Positions 1 through 9,636 of a stretch of 64,000 nt of DNA are shown piece by piece; positions within the stretch are counted from its first letter, which is position 1, and the number at the start of each line of letters is the position of its first letter. Source of the DNA: Serinicoccus kebangsaanensis (GTDB lineage: Bacteria > Actinomycetota > Actinomycetes > Actinomycetales > Dermatophilaceae); NCBI RefSeq assembly GCF_008919445.1, contig NZ_VSLG01000007.1, forward strand, positions 87,304 to 151,303, read 5' to 3'. The notes under the pieces are model-generated. The model was not told where the DNA came from, did no database searches, and worked only from the letters and a program-made list of their open reading frames with translations. The position numbers and the translations under genes were made by a program.

Positions 1-913
1 TGCGAGGGTCGCGCTTGGCGTCGATGTTGGCGAAGCCCCAGTAGTCGACCTCCCCGAGGATGCGCTCGGCGGCGTCCATCAGCTCGTGCATCGGCGTCGT
101 GATCATGGCGATGGGGTTGCCGAGGGTGGTGGGGTCGTGCTCGCCCAGCAGCACCTGGGCGGTGGCGCACGCGGTCATCCGACCGGACCGGTCGACGTAG
201 CCCACGATGGACAGCTGGTGCGTGTCGTCGCCGGGAATGTGCTCCTGCACGAGGAAGTCCTGCCGGACCCCGCCCGCCTTCAGCGTCTGCACCAGCTCGT
301 CCCACTCCTGCGGGGTCTGCAGGAACCACACCTTCTGCGCCCCGGGAAACTTCAGGTTCTCGAAATGGGCGCTGTTGGCCGGCTTGGCGACGACCGGGAA
401 GGTCACCTCGATCGGCTCGGGGGTCCACCCCGGCTCGTCGGCGTCACCGAACCGCACCACCGTGGTCCGCGGGGTCGGCAGTCCCAGCCGCTCGCAGATC
501 TGGGCGAACTGCTGCTTGTCGGCGATCTGCTCCAGCGTCTGCGGCGACATCCGGGGGAACTCGAAGTAGGCGCCGAGCTCGTCCGCGTGCTCGGCGACCA
601 GCTCGGTGTGCGAGTCCAGGTTGCAGCCGAGCAGCAGCAGCACGTCGGGCTCGCGCTCCTTGAGGGCCCGACCCTCGTCCAGCAGCGTCTGCAGCAGGTC
701 AGCCCGCCCGGTGCCCTCCCCGGACTCGACGACCCGCAGGATCCGGGAGTTCGCGACGGCACCGGTCCGCACCCGGGACACGAGCGTCGTCTGCACGCCG
801 TGGCGCTCGTGGAGGGCGCGCGCCAGACCGTAGGTCCCGGCGTCGGTGCCGAGGAAGACGGGCCTGAATCTCACTCCGGCGGCAGGGGGGACCGGGGCGA
901 CATCCGCAGGCAT
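1..913 (-). CDS. ATP-grasp carboxylate-amine ligase (partial, C-terminus outside window)
   Basis: Reading leftward from ATG 911-913 there are 304 codons with no stop before the window edge, so the C-terminus is missing. The product has the look of an ATP-grasp ligase of the D-aspartate-ligase-like group: an N-terminal part with LGTDAGTYGLARALHERHG, a central pre-ATP-grasp/ATP-binding region with VTFPVVAKPANSAHFEN, then FLVQEHIPGDDTHQLSIVGY and DYWGFANIDAKRDPR. Such enzymes join an amino group to a carboxylate using ATP; family members add D-Asp to the peptidoglycan side chain. It lies 49 bp downstream of an NlpC/P60 wall hydrolase on the same strand, which suits a cell-wall role. That substrate assignment is inference. 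A GTG 39 nt downstream is an alternative start. The ATG used here sits inside a 13-bp inverted repeat (908-945). Confidence 0.8.
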   Translation of the reverse strand, partial: MPADVAPVPPAAGVRFRPVFLGTDAGTYGLARALHERHGVQTTLVSRVRTGAVANSRILRVVESGEGTGRADLLQTLLDEGRALKEREPDVLLLLGCNLDSHTELVAEHADELGAYFEFPRMSPQTLEQIADKQQFAQICERLGLPTPRTTVVRFGDADEPGWTPEPIEVTFPVVAKPANSAHFENLKFPGAQKVWFLQTPQEWDELVQTLKAGGVRQDFLVQEHIPGDDTHQLSIVGYVDRSGRMTACATAQVLLGEHDPTTLGNPIAMITTPMHELMDAAERILGEVDYWGFANIDAKRDPR

Positions 914-945
914 ACCGAGGATGCTACGTCACCCTCGGTATGCCT
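908..945. repeat. Perfect 13-bp inverted repeat over a start codon
   Basis: Arms 908-920 (AGGCATACCGAGG) and 933-945 (CCTCGGTATGCCT) are exact complements with a 12-nt loop. On the minus-strand transcript the hairpin lies between the stop of the NlpC/P60 gene and the ATP-grasp gene, and the ATP-grasp ATG (911-913) falls inside the 3' arm. It could be a terminator or attenuator for the upstream gene, or a structure that hides the start codon. There is no T-run after it on the minus strand. Confidence 0.75.
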
Positions 946-962
946 GGCGGGACCTCCGCGGC

Positions 963-2165
963 TCAGCCGACGCCGTCGACCTTGCCGTACCCGGAGACGC
1001 CGGGGAAGATCTTTCGGAGCTGCGTCGGAACGCCCGGGCGACCGGTGTCGTACATCATGCCGTCGCCGGCGTAGATGCCGACGTGATAGGCAGGCGACCC
1101 ATGAAACACCAAGTCACCCGGCTGCGGGTTGCTGGTCGGCGTGGTGGCGGCCTGTTGCGTCGCCGCGGTGCGCGGCAGGGTGATCCCCACCTCGGCGAAG
1201 ACGTAGGTCGTGTAGCCGGAGCAGTCGAAGCCCTCCTCTGGGCTGTTGCCGCCCCACTTGTAGGGCGTCCCCAGGTACTTGGCCGCCGTGTTGATGATGA
1301 GTTGCCGCGTCGGCGACGGTGCCGGGCTGGGCGCCGGTTCCGGCGCACCACCGCCGCCCGGTTCGTCCGCCGTGAGCACCGAGCCGGCCATGAACTGCGA
1401 CCCAGACAGCTTGAGCCAGCCGTTGCTCGTCATGGTGCCGGTGACCCTCGTGCCCGCGGTCTTGCTGCCGACGACCGAGTAGGACGTCGACGGGCCGGAG
1501 CGGACGTTGGCGACCGTGGCGCTGACCCACCGGGTCACCTCTGTCGGCGACGGGTCGGGCTGCTCACCGCCGCCACCGCCGCCGGGGTTCGACCCGGTGA
1601 GGATGGTGCCGGAGATGTACTTGCCGCCACCGATGTTGAGCCAGCCGTTGCCGGTCCAGGTGCCGGTGACCTTGGTACCGCGGCGCATCGTCGTCACCAC
1701 GGAGTGACCCAGACCCGGGCCGGAGCGGACGTTGCCCACCGAGGCCTCCATCCACTGGGTGACCCGCTCGGCGCCACCACCGCCACCACCGCCGCCGTCA
1801 CCGCGGGTGAGGTTCCAGGCGGCGACGAAGCGGTTGTTGCCGATCTTGAGCCAGTTGTTGGACGTCAGGGTCCCGGTCAGCCGGGCACCGTCGCGGTAGC
1901 CACCGACGACCCGGTAGGAGGTGGACGGGCCGCTGCGCACGTTGACGCCCTTCGAGGTGTCGACGGTCATGGTGACGGTCGACGTCGGGGCCGGCGTCGG
2001 CAGGATCCGCGGTGTGGTCGGCGCGGCAGGCAGCATCGGCTGCTGCGGCAGCTGGGGCGTGGTGGACGGGGCGGCGTGGGCGGACGGCGCGAGCGAGACC
2101 ACGGGGGCAGCCGCTGCGGTGACAGCGATCATGGCACGCGACAGGCGACGAGGGCTCAGGGTCAT
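963..2165 (-). CDS. Secreted SH3-domain NlpC/P60 (C40) peptidoglycan endopeptidase
   Basis: This 400-residue protein has a signal peptide (about 1-31, basic start, Ala-rich core, ending SAHA-AP). Three bacterial SH3 modules follow at about 66-120, 135-190 and 210-265, each carrying the NVRSGP motif and separated by long Gly-rich linkers. After a Pro-rich linker comes the NlpC/P60 domain (about 287-400) with catalytic Cys315 (FDCSGY) and His361 (YHVGIY). Enzymes of this family cut peptide bonds in the peptidoglycan stem, and the SH3 modules probably hold it on the wall. ATG 2165 was chosen because the signal peptide begins there; an in-frame upstream start would add 56 residues that hide it. 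A long leader with a Crp-like site and a hairpin lies upstream, and an ATP-grasp ligase follows 49 bp downstream. Confidence 0.92.
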   Translation of the reverse strand: MTLSPRRLSRAMIAVTAAAAPVVSLAPSAHAAPSTTPQLPQQPMLPAAPTTPRILPTPAPTSTVTMTVDTSKGVNVRSGPSTSYRVVGGYRDGARLTGTLTSNNWLKIGNNRFVAAWNLTRGDGGGGGGGGAERVTQWMEASVGNVRSGPGLGHSVVTTMRRGTKVTGTWTGNGWLNIGGGKYISGTILTGSNPGGGGGGEQPDPSPTEVTRWVSATVANVRSGPSTSYSVVGSKTAGTRVTGTMTSNGWLKLSGSQFMAGSVLTADEPGGGGAPEPAPSPAPSPTRQLIINTAAKYLGTPYKWGGNSPEEGFDCSGYTTYVFAEVGITLPRTAATQQAATTPTSNPQPGDLVFHGSPAYHVGIYAGDGMMYDTGRPGVPTQLRKIFPGVSGYGKVDGVG

Positions 2166-2202
2166 CAGTGATCCATCGGGGTTGGGGGCAGGACACAAGG
2201 AC

Positions 2203-2220
2203 GTCCAACGACGGTTGGAC
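2203..2220. repeat. Leader hairpin upstream of NlpC/P60 gene
   Basis: GTCCAAC (2203-2209) and GTTGGAC (2214-2220) form a perfect 7-bp inverted repeat with a GACG loop, 38 bp upstream of the NlpC/P60 start and so inside its leader or promoter. The whole gap 2166-2610 (445 bp) holds this hairpin, the Crp-like site at 2344-2359 and the clpC terminator at 2550-2595. I see no ORF in it. Confidence 0.5.
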
Positions 2221-2343
2221 CGGGTGCTTCTGGGACAGGCCCGCGAGCGAGCCAGGAGACATACAACCCACCTCTGAGACGCCGCGCAACCCCCCTGTGA
2301 CCTGCATGAGTACGTTTCCCGGGGGCACGACAAGCCTGTAATT

Positions 2344-2359
2344 CGTGATGTTGGTCACA
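2344..2359. promoter_or_regulatory. Candidate Crp/GlxR-type cAMP-receptor site
   Basis: On the minus strand the site reads TGTGACCAACATCACG, which fits the TGTGA-N6-TCACA palindrome of Crp/GlxR regulators with one mismatch in the last base. It lies about 180 bp upstream of the NlpC/P60 start. Control of resuscitation factors and wall hydrolases by Crp/GlxR is known in actinobacteria; its use here is inferred from the match only. Confidence 0.4.
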
Positions 2360-2549
2360 CGCTCTCAGGGTTTTCGCAGGTCAGCCCGGATATGACACCG
2401 GTGTAGTTCGCTGACCTGCACTTTTCTCGCTTTTCACACGGATCTCGGGCGTCTCTGGGACCACGTGACGGCTGTGAACACAGGGAATCCGAGTGACCGC
2501 TGTGGGCCCACCATGAGCCCGGCGAGGGAGGGTGTGCCCGGCGGACACA

Positions 2550-2595
2550 GCACGGGCGGGGCGCTGCACTCGAGTGCCACGCCCCGCCCGGGTGC
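2550..2595 (-). terminator. clpC transcription terminator
   Basis: A 10-bp GC stem (GGGCGGGGCG at 2554-2563, CGCCCCGCCC at 2580-2589) encloses a 12-nt palindrome GCACTCGAGTGC (2566-2577) and is extended by GCAC/GTGC at its base. It begins 15 bp after the clpC stop. Confidence 0.75.
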
Positions 2596-2610
2596 GAGGT
2601 ATGCCTGCGC

Positions 2611-5136
<2,526 letters not shown>

Positions 5137-5166
5137 GCTCTTCTCCTCCACTGTGGGCTGCTGCCC

Positions 5167-5193
5167 ACTCTACGTGCGTCTGATCCAAGTCAA
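5167..5193 (-). promoter_or_regulatory. Candidate clpC promoter
   Basis: On the minus strand TTGACT (5188-5193) is followed after 15 bp by TAGAGT (5167-5172), giving a transcription start roughly 20-25 nt before the clpC ATG. A perfect 6-bp inverted repeat, GTGGGC-TGCT-GCCCAC (5153-5168), covers the predicted start and could be a repressor site. Confidence 0.5.
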
Positions 5194-5221
5194 CGCCGAG
5201 ATCCATCGCCGATGTTCCGTG

Positions 5222-5237
5222 TTCGCCCCCGGCGGAA
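5222..5237. promoter_or_regulatory. Candidate ClgR box upstream of clpC
   Basis: TTCGCCCCCGGCGGAA contains CGC-N5-GCG, the core of the ClgR operator described in corynebacteria and streptomycetes, directly upstream of the predicted clpC -35. The flanking bases match only partly, so this is a weak call resting on position as much as sequence. Confidence 0.3.
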
Positions 5238-5255
5238 TGCCGTCCCCGCCGTCGC

Positions 5256-5338
5256 GTCCGACGTGCAGGATCGGGCATACCCGGCGCATCGTGCGGGACG
5301 TGCCGGTGTGGTGCACGTCCGGAGCGACCGGTATGCCC
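5256..5338. repeat. 83-bp direct repeat, copy A
   Basis: This segment aligns without gaps to 6315-6397, at about 70 of 83 identical positions by hand count; the last 29 bases are the same. It carries inverted pairs in the order A-B-A'-B': ACGTGCA with TGCACGT, and GGGCATAC with GTATGCCC. This copy begins 9 bp after the stop of the DUF559 gene. The two copies flank that gene in the same orientation. Confidence 0.85.
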
Positions 5339-5347
5339 CTGGTGTCC

Positions 5348-6259
5348 TCAGCGCAGCCGCGCGAGCATGCGCGGCGGGGCCGGCACCGGGCGCCCGTCGC
5401 GAGCACGTCGCCACGACCTCAGCGCCCAACGCACGAAGTCCGGCTGGAGCATGACGTCCTCCCAGGTGAACCGCAGCACCGTCCACCCGAAGACGACCAT
5501 CTCGGTGTAGCGCCGGACATCCTTCCGGAACCCTCGCCTCGTGCCGTGGACCTCATAGCCGTCCGCCTCGACCACGAGCCTGCGGGAGGCGTCGACGAGG
5601 TCGGCCATGGCCCACAGGCCATGATCGACCACCTGCTCCTGAGCGACGACGTCCAGCCCTTCGTCCAGACAGATCGCGCGCAGCACCGACTCGAAGGGGT
5701 TGGCGGCGCGACCGTCGGCGACCCGGGCGATCCGGCGTAGCTGCACGGCCCCGGATCCCCGGGCACCAGCCGCCGCCACGGCCAGCTGCTGCTTCCCCAC
5801 CTGGCCTGCCCGCAGCGCCGAGTCCGCCACCGCGAGTGCCTCGTCGAAGGGCAGGTCCCGCGCACAGTCGACGACCGTCCGCAGGTGGCTGGTGACACCG
5901 GAGCCGCTCTCGCCCTCCTCCAGCCTTCGCCACCGCACGTGGTGGTCCCGCTGGTCCGACGCGGACACCTTGCGGTTGCGCGGGACGATGATCTCCGGTC
6001 GGTCGGGCTCGTGCTTGACCGGCCACCCGTGGTGCACCGCTGCGCTCCGGTGCGACAGCACCCCGCTCATCCGATAGGCCGCGACGGCGTGCGTCTCCAC
6101 CGAGGCGAGGTGGTAGCGGCCGCGACGCCCGCGCACCAGCCGTCCGTCCCTCACGGCCTGCGTGAGGTCCCGCCATCGCGCACCAGCGCGCCTCAGCTCA
6201 CGCGTGGTCGCCAGCCCGCCGCGCTGCGCGATGAGCGTGGCAGGATCCGGGGCGGGCAT
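5348..6259 (-). CDS. AbiEi-like N-domain / DUF559 (Vsr-fold) protein
   Basis: This 303-residue protein has an N-terminal winged-helix segment like the AbiEi antitoxin family (about 8-50, LIAQRGGLATTRELRRAG). Its C-terminal DUF559 domain has a very-short-patch-repair endonuclease-like fold (about 195-290), with NPFES, then ADLVDASRRLVVEADGYEVH, a later D-R pair and VLRFTWEDVM. The acidic residues and VEADG-x2-H resemble a nuclease core, but no substrate is known for this family. ATG 6259 was chosen because homology-like sequence starts there; upstream in-frame codons are low-complexity. The gene stands alone between two 83-bp direct repeats, which suggests insertion or duplication of this unit. 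It may be a domesticated defence gene, but no partner toxin is nearby. Confidence 0.75.
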   Translation of the reverse strand: MPAPDPATLIAQRGGLATTRELRRAGARWRDLTQAVRDGRLVRGRRGRYHLASVETHAVAAYRMSGVLSHRSAAVHHGWPVKHEPDRPEIIVPRNRKVSASDQRDHHVRWRRLEEGESGSGVTSHLRTVVDCARDLPFDEALAVADSALRAGQVGKQQLAVAAAGARGSGAVQLRRIARVADGRAANPFESVLRAICLDEGLDVVAQEQVVDHGLWAMADLVDASRRLVVEADGYEVHGTRRGFRKDVRRYTEMVVFGWTVLRFTWEDVMLQPDFVRWALRSWRRARDGRPVPAPPRMLARLR

Positions 6260-6314
6260 ACCGCAGCCTGACCCGAATCCCGAGCCGCGCGCAGAACCTG
6301 TCCACAGGGGGTGC

Positions 6315-6397
6315 GCCGGACGTGCACGAGCGGGCATACAAGCCGCGTCGTGCGGGAGGCACCGGCGAGGTGCACGTCCGGAGCGACCGGTATGCCC
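6315..6397. repeat. 83-bp direct repeat, copy B
   Basis: Copy B abuts the ku stop codon (6398-6400). Arms CCGGACGTGCAC (6316-6327) and GTGCACGTCCGG (6370-6381) are perfect 12-bp complements. GGGCATAC (6332-6339) lies inside that loop and pairs with GTATGCCC (6390-6397) outside it, which is H-type pseudoknot topology. See copy A at 5256-5338. Confidence 0.85.
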
Positions 6398-7303
6398 TCA
6401 GCCGGCCTTCTTGGTGGTCGACCGCTTCGACGTCTTCTTGGCCGCCGGCTTCTTCGCCGACGACTTCTTCGTGCTCGACGCCTTCGCCTCGGAGGAGTCG
6501 CCGTCCTCCCCGCGGCCCTTCTTCGCCCGGTCCACCGATCGCTGCAGCGCCGCCAGCAGGTCGACGACCTCGCCCGAGTCGGCCTCGTCCTCCTCGTCCG
6601 GGCTCTCGGTCACCTCGCCGCCGCTGATCTTCTTCTCCACCAGGGCGTCCACGGCCTCCTTGAAGTCGTCCACGTGACCCTCGGGCTCGAAGTCTCCGGA
6701 CATCGAGTCGACGAGCATCCGGGCCATCGAGACCTCGGCCTTCTTCGGCTCGCTCACCTCGTCCAGGTGGTCCAGCTGGTCGGAGGCGCGGATCTCGTCC
6801 GGCCACAGCAGGGTCTGCATGACGATGGCGTCGTCGTCGTCCCGCACGCGCAGCACGGCCATCGTCATCCGGCTGCGCACCGAGACCGTGACGACGGCGA
6901 CGCGGTCCGACTCGCGCAGCGCCTCCCGGAGCAGGCCGTAGGCCTTGGCCCCCATCGCGTCCGGCTCCAGGAAGTAGGCCTTGTCGAACAGGATCGGGTC
7001 GATCTGCTCCCGGGGGACGAAGCTCTCGACCGTGATCTCCTTGCTGCTCCGGTTGGGCAGGGCGGCCAGGTCGTCCTCGGTGAGGACGACCGTCTTGCCG
7101 TCGTCGGTCTCGTAGGCTTTGGCGATGTCCTTGTAGGCCACCTCCTCGCCGTCGGCCTGCGCCACGCGCTTGTAGCGGATGCGGCTGCCGTCGGACTCAC
7201 GCACCTGGTGGAACTTCAGGTCGTGGTTCTCGGTCGCCGAGTAGAGCCGCACGGGCACGTTGACCAGCCCGAACGACACGGCACCCTTCCAGATCGCTCT
7301 CAC
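6398..7303 (-). CDS. ku: Ku DNA-end-binding protein
   Basis: Homodimeric ring protein that binds double-strand DNA ends and recruits LigD in bacterial non-homologous end joining. The 301-residue product begins with the family hallmark RAIWKGAVSFGLVNVPVRLY, has the Ku core to about residue 250, and ends in a Lys-rich tail of repeated KK/AKK units as in other actinobacterial Ku proteins. The start is a GTG at 7301-7303, set by alignment to that hallmark; a much longer in-frame ORF upstream is an artefact. Only 18 bp separate it from the divergent ligase gene, so the two promoters must overlap each other or the coding starts. Confidence 0.95.
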   Translation of the reverse strand: MRAIWKGAVSFGLVNVPVRLYSATENHDLKFHQVRESDGSRIRYKRVAQADGEEVAYKDIAKAYETDDGKTVVLTEDDLAALPNRSSKEITVESFVPREQIDPILFDKAYFLEPDAMGAKAYGLLREALRESDRVAVVTVSVRSRMTMAVLRVRDDDDAIVMQTLLWPDEIRASDQLDHLDEVSEPKKAEVSMARMLVDSMSGDFEPEGHVDDFKEAVDALVEKKISGGEVTESPDEEDEADSGEVVDLLAALQRSVDRAKKGRGEDGDSSEAKASSTKKSSAKKPAAKKTSKRSTTKKAG

Positions 7304-7321
7304 GCACCCCAGGATGGACCC

Positions 7322-8308
7322 ATGCGCCCCATGCTCGCCACTCCGGGCCGGCCGCAGGCCGGGCCGCCGACGGGTCCGTCGTGGGTGCACGAGATCAAGT
7401 GGGACGGCATCCGGCTGCTCGCGGACGTCCACGACGGACGGCTGCGGCTGCACACCCGTGGCGAGCGCGACATCGCGGTCGCCTTCCCCGAGCTGGCCGG
7501 CCTGGCCGACGTCGCGCAGGACCTGCTGCTGGACGGTGAGGCGGTCGTGCTGGTCGACGGTCACCCGTCCTTCGGCAACGTCGTGGAGCGGGTGCACACC
7601 TCCACCGCGGCCGCGGCGCAGCGGCTCGCCGCCGCGCGACCGGCGACCTACGTCGCCTTCGACCTGCTCCGCCTGGACGGGCTGGACCTGACCTCGCTGC
7701 CGTGGACCGCCCGCCGGGCCGCGCTCGAGGACCTGCTGGACGGCGTGGCCGCCACGCAGCTCTCCCCCGTCTTCGACGACGGCGCGATGCTGCTCGCCGC
7801 GACCCGCGAGCAGGAGCTCGAGGGCGTGGTGAGCAAGCGCCGGGCCTCGGCATACCGCGCCGGTCAGCGCAGCGCGGACTGGGTGAAGTTCCCGCACCGC
7901 GACCGGCGCTCGGTGGTGATCGGTGGCTGGCGCCCCGAGACCGGCCGGCAGAGCAGACTGGGCGCGGTGCACGTGGGGCTCCCCGTCCCCGGACCGGACG
8001 GTATGCCGTTGCTCAGGCCGGACGGGACGATGCTGCTGCGCTACCGCGGCCGGGTGGGCAGCGGCCTGGCCGGCCGGGCCGGTGAACAGCTGCGGCAGCT
8101 GCTCGCCGGCGTGGCGGAGGTCGACTACCCGTTCGACGCACCGATCCCCGCGGTCGAGGCGCGGGGGTCCTCCTGGGTCGAGCCGCGCGTCGTGATCGAC
8201 GTGGCCTCGCTCGGGCTCGGCTCGCAGGACAGGCTGCGCCAGCCGTCCTTCCACGGGGTGCGGGCGGACCTGTCGCCCGCGGACCTGCTGCCGGAGGGCC
8301 CGGCGTGA
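7322..8308 (+). CDS. ATP-dependent DNA ligase, LigD ligase-domain type
   Basis: This 328-residue ATP-dependent ligase seals ends in NHEJ. Motif I is HEIKWDGIR, with the AMP-accepting Lys at about residue 26. LDGEAVVL, the ELEGVVSKRR region and WVKFPHR match the other nucleotidyl-transferase motifs, and a C-terminal OB-fold follows (RSVVIGGWRPETG). It corresponds to the ligase part of mycobacterial LigD alone. ATG 7322 gives the expected MRPMLAT start. Its TGA overlaps the GTG of the polymerase gene (GTGA), so the two are translationally coupled. I see no phosphoesterase domain here or in the next gene. Confidence 0.92.
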   Translation: MRPMLATPGRPQAGPPTGPSWVHEIKWDGIRLLADVHDGRLRLHTRGERDIAVAFPELAGLADVAQDLLLDGEAVVLVDGHPSFGNVVERVHTSTAAAAQRLAAARPATYVAFDLLRLDGLDLTSLPWTARRAALEDLLDGVAATQLSPVFDDGAMLLAATREQELEGVVSKRRASAYRAGQRSADWVKFPHRDRRSVVIGGWRPETGRQSRLGAVHVGLPVPGPDGMPLLRPDGTMLLRYRGRVGSGLAGRAGEQLRQLLAGVAEVDYPFDAPIPAVEARGSSWVEPRVVIDVASLGLGSQDRLRQPSFHGVRADLSPADLLPEGPA

Positions 8309-9153
8309 GCAGCCAGCAGGTCAGCGTCGCGGGTCGCACCCTCAAGGTGAGCAACCTGGACAAGGTCCTCTACCCCGCCACCGGCACCACCAAGGGCGAG
8401 GTCCTGAACTACTACGTCACCCAGGCCGACCGCATCCTCCCCGAGCTGGCCGACCGACCGGTCACCCGCATCCGCTGGCCCGAGGGCGTGGCGCAGGCGC
8501 ACTTCTTCGAGAAGAACCTCCCCTCCGGCGCACCCGCGTGGCTGCCGCGGGTGGTGGTCCCGACGCCGGGCTCGTCGCGTGGGCACACCCACCTGACCTT
8601 CCCGCTGGTCACCGATCTGGCGGCGCTCGTCTACCTGGTGAACCTCGGCAGCCTGGAGCTGCACGTCCCCCAGTGGCGGATCGACGACGAGGGCGTCCCG
8701 CAGCACCCGGACCGGTTGGTCGTCGACCTGGACCCCGGGCCCGGCGCCGGCCTGGCCGAGTGCTCCCGCGTCGCCCTCATGGTGCGCGACCGGCTGGCGG
8801 CCGTCGGCCTCGAGGCACGTGCGGTGACCAGCGGGTCCAAGGGGATGCAGCTGTATGCCGACCTCGAGGGCACGCGGACCTCGGACGAGGTCAGCGCGGT
8901 CACCAAGGCACTGGCCGAGAGCCTCGCGGAGCAGCACCCGGACCTGGTCACGGCCCGGATGACCAAGGCGGTGCGGCCTGGCAAGGTCTTCCTGGACTGG
9001 AGCCAGAACAACGGGGCGAAGACCACGATCTGCCCCTGGTCGCTGCGCGGTCGGGAGCGCCCCCAGGTCGCCTCCCCCCGCGAGTGGGACGACGTGGCGG
9101 CCGCCGCGTCCGGGGAGCTCGAGCTCACCCAGGTGCTCATCGACGAGGTCTGA
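8305..9153 (+). CDS. ligD: LigD-type NHEJ polymerase/primase
   Basis: This 282-residue archaeo-eukaryotic primase-type polymerase corresponds to the POL domain of LigD, which fills gaps with NTPs or dNTPs during end joining. Landmarks are LDKVLYP near the start, HFFEKNLP, the catalytic acid pair VVDLDPG, TSGSKGMQLY and the third acid in KVFLDWSQNN. It starts with GTG overlapping the TGA of the ligase gene. A strong terminator follows at 9185-9232. Together with ku it forms a complete minimal NHEJ set in split form. Confidence 0.93.
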   Translation: MSSQQVSVAGRTLKVSNLDKVLYPATGTTKGEVLNYYVTQADRILPELADRPVTRIRWPEGVAQAHFFEKNLPSGAPAWLPRVVVPTPGSSRGHTHLTFPLVTDLAALVYLVNLGSLELHVPQWRIDDEGVPQHPDRLVVDLDPGPGAGLAECSRVALMVRDRLAAVGLEARAVTSGSKGMQLYADLEGTRTSDEVSAVTKALAESLAEQHPDLVTARMTKAVRPGKVFLDWSQNNGAKTTICPWSLRGRERPQVASPREWDDVAAAASGELELTQVLIDEV

Positions 9154-9184
9154 GACCCCCGCGGGTGCGCGGTCCGCAGGCAAC

Positions 9185-9232
9185 GGCACGGGGCCGGCGC
9201 CTCCGAGCTGTCGGAGGCGCCGGCCCCGTGCC
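9185..9232. terminator. Bidirectional terminator between ligD and lsr2
   Basis: A perfect 22-bp stem (9185-9206 and 9211-9232) with a GCTG loop lies between the converging ligD polymerase and lsr2 genes. Such a long symmetrical GC stem can stop transcription from both sides. Confidence 0.9.
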
Positions 9233-9254
9233 GACCGATGTGGGTGTCGAGCCT

Positions 9255-9587
9255 CTAGTTGGCCGCGGCGTAGGCGTCCTGGAGCTCGCGGGAGACGCGC
9301 CCCCGAGAGCTGACCTTGTAGCCGTTCTCCCGGCCCCACTCACGAACCTTGGCGAGCTCGTCGCTGCGCCCGCTGCTCGAGGAGGAACCCCGACGGCGCG
9401 TCTGCCGACGACCGCCGGCGCGCCGCGCCTGCCCGATCCAGCTGGCGAGGTCCTCACGCAGCTTCGCCGCGTTCTCGTCGCTCAGGTCGATCTCGTAATG
9501 CACCCCGTCCAAGGCGAACTCCACGGTCTGGTTCGCTTCCCCACCACTGAGATCATCCACCAGGATGACCTGCACTCGCTGTGCCAT
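9255..9587 (-). CDS. lsr2: Lsr2 nucleoid-associated protein
   Basis: Lsr2 is the actinobacterial H-NS analogue: it bridges DNA and silences AT-rich, often foreign, genes. The 110-residue product has the N-terminal dimerisation domain (MAQRVQVILVDDLSGGEA, then VEFALDGVHYEIDL), a Ser/Arg-rich linker, and a C-terminal DNA-binding domain. The AT-hook-like RGR motif that enters the minor groove is in KVSSRGRVSREL. ATG 9587 has a GGAGAAGAA ribosome-binding site. The promoter region holds an inverted repeat (9648-9666) that may serve autoregulation. Confidence 0.97.
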   Translation of the reverse strand: MAQRVQVILVDDLSGGEANQTVEFALDGVHYEIDLSDENAAKLREDLASWIGQARRAGGRRQTRRRGSSSSSGRSDELAKVREWGRENGYKVSSRGRVSRELQDAYAAAN

Positions 9588-9636
9588 TTCTTCTCCTTTT
9601 CGAGACCATCGCCGCTACAGGAAGCGGCGCGCCAGA

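Noticed and set aside
2166..2400. A c-di-AMP (ydaO-type) riboswitch in the long leader of the NlpC/P60 gene
   Set aside because: Such riboswitches often precede actinobacterial wall hydrolases, so I looked for it, but the conserved GGGGGAACC and GGGUGAAU-like blocks are not present.
6398..8254. A 618-codon frame joining ku with sequence antisense to the ligase gene
   Set aside because: Only the part from GTG 7303 has Ku homology; the rest is antisense to the ligase gene.
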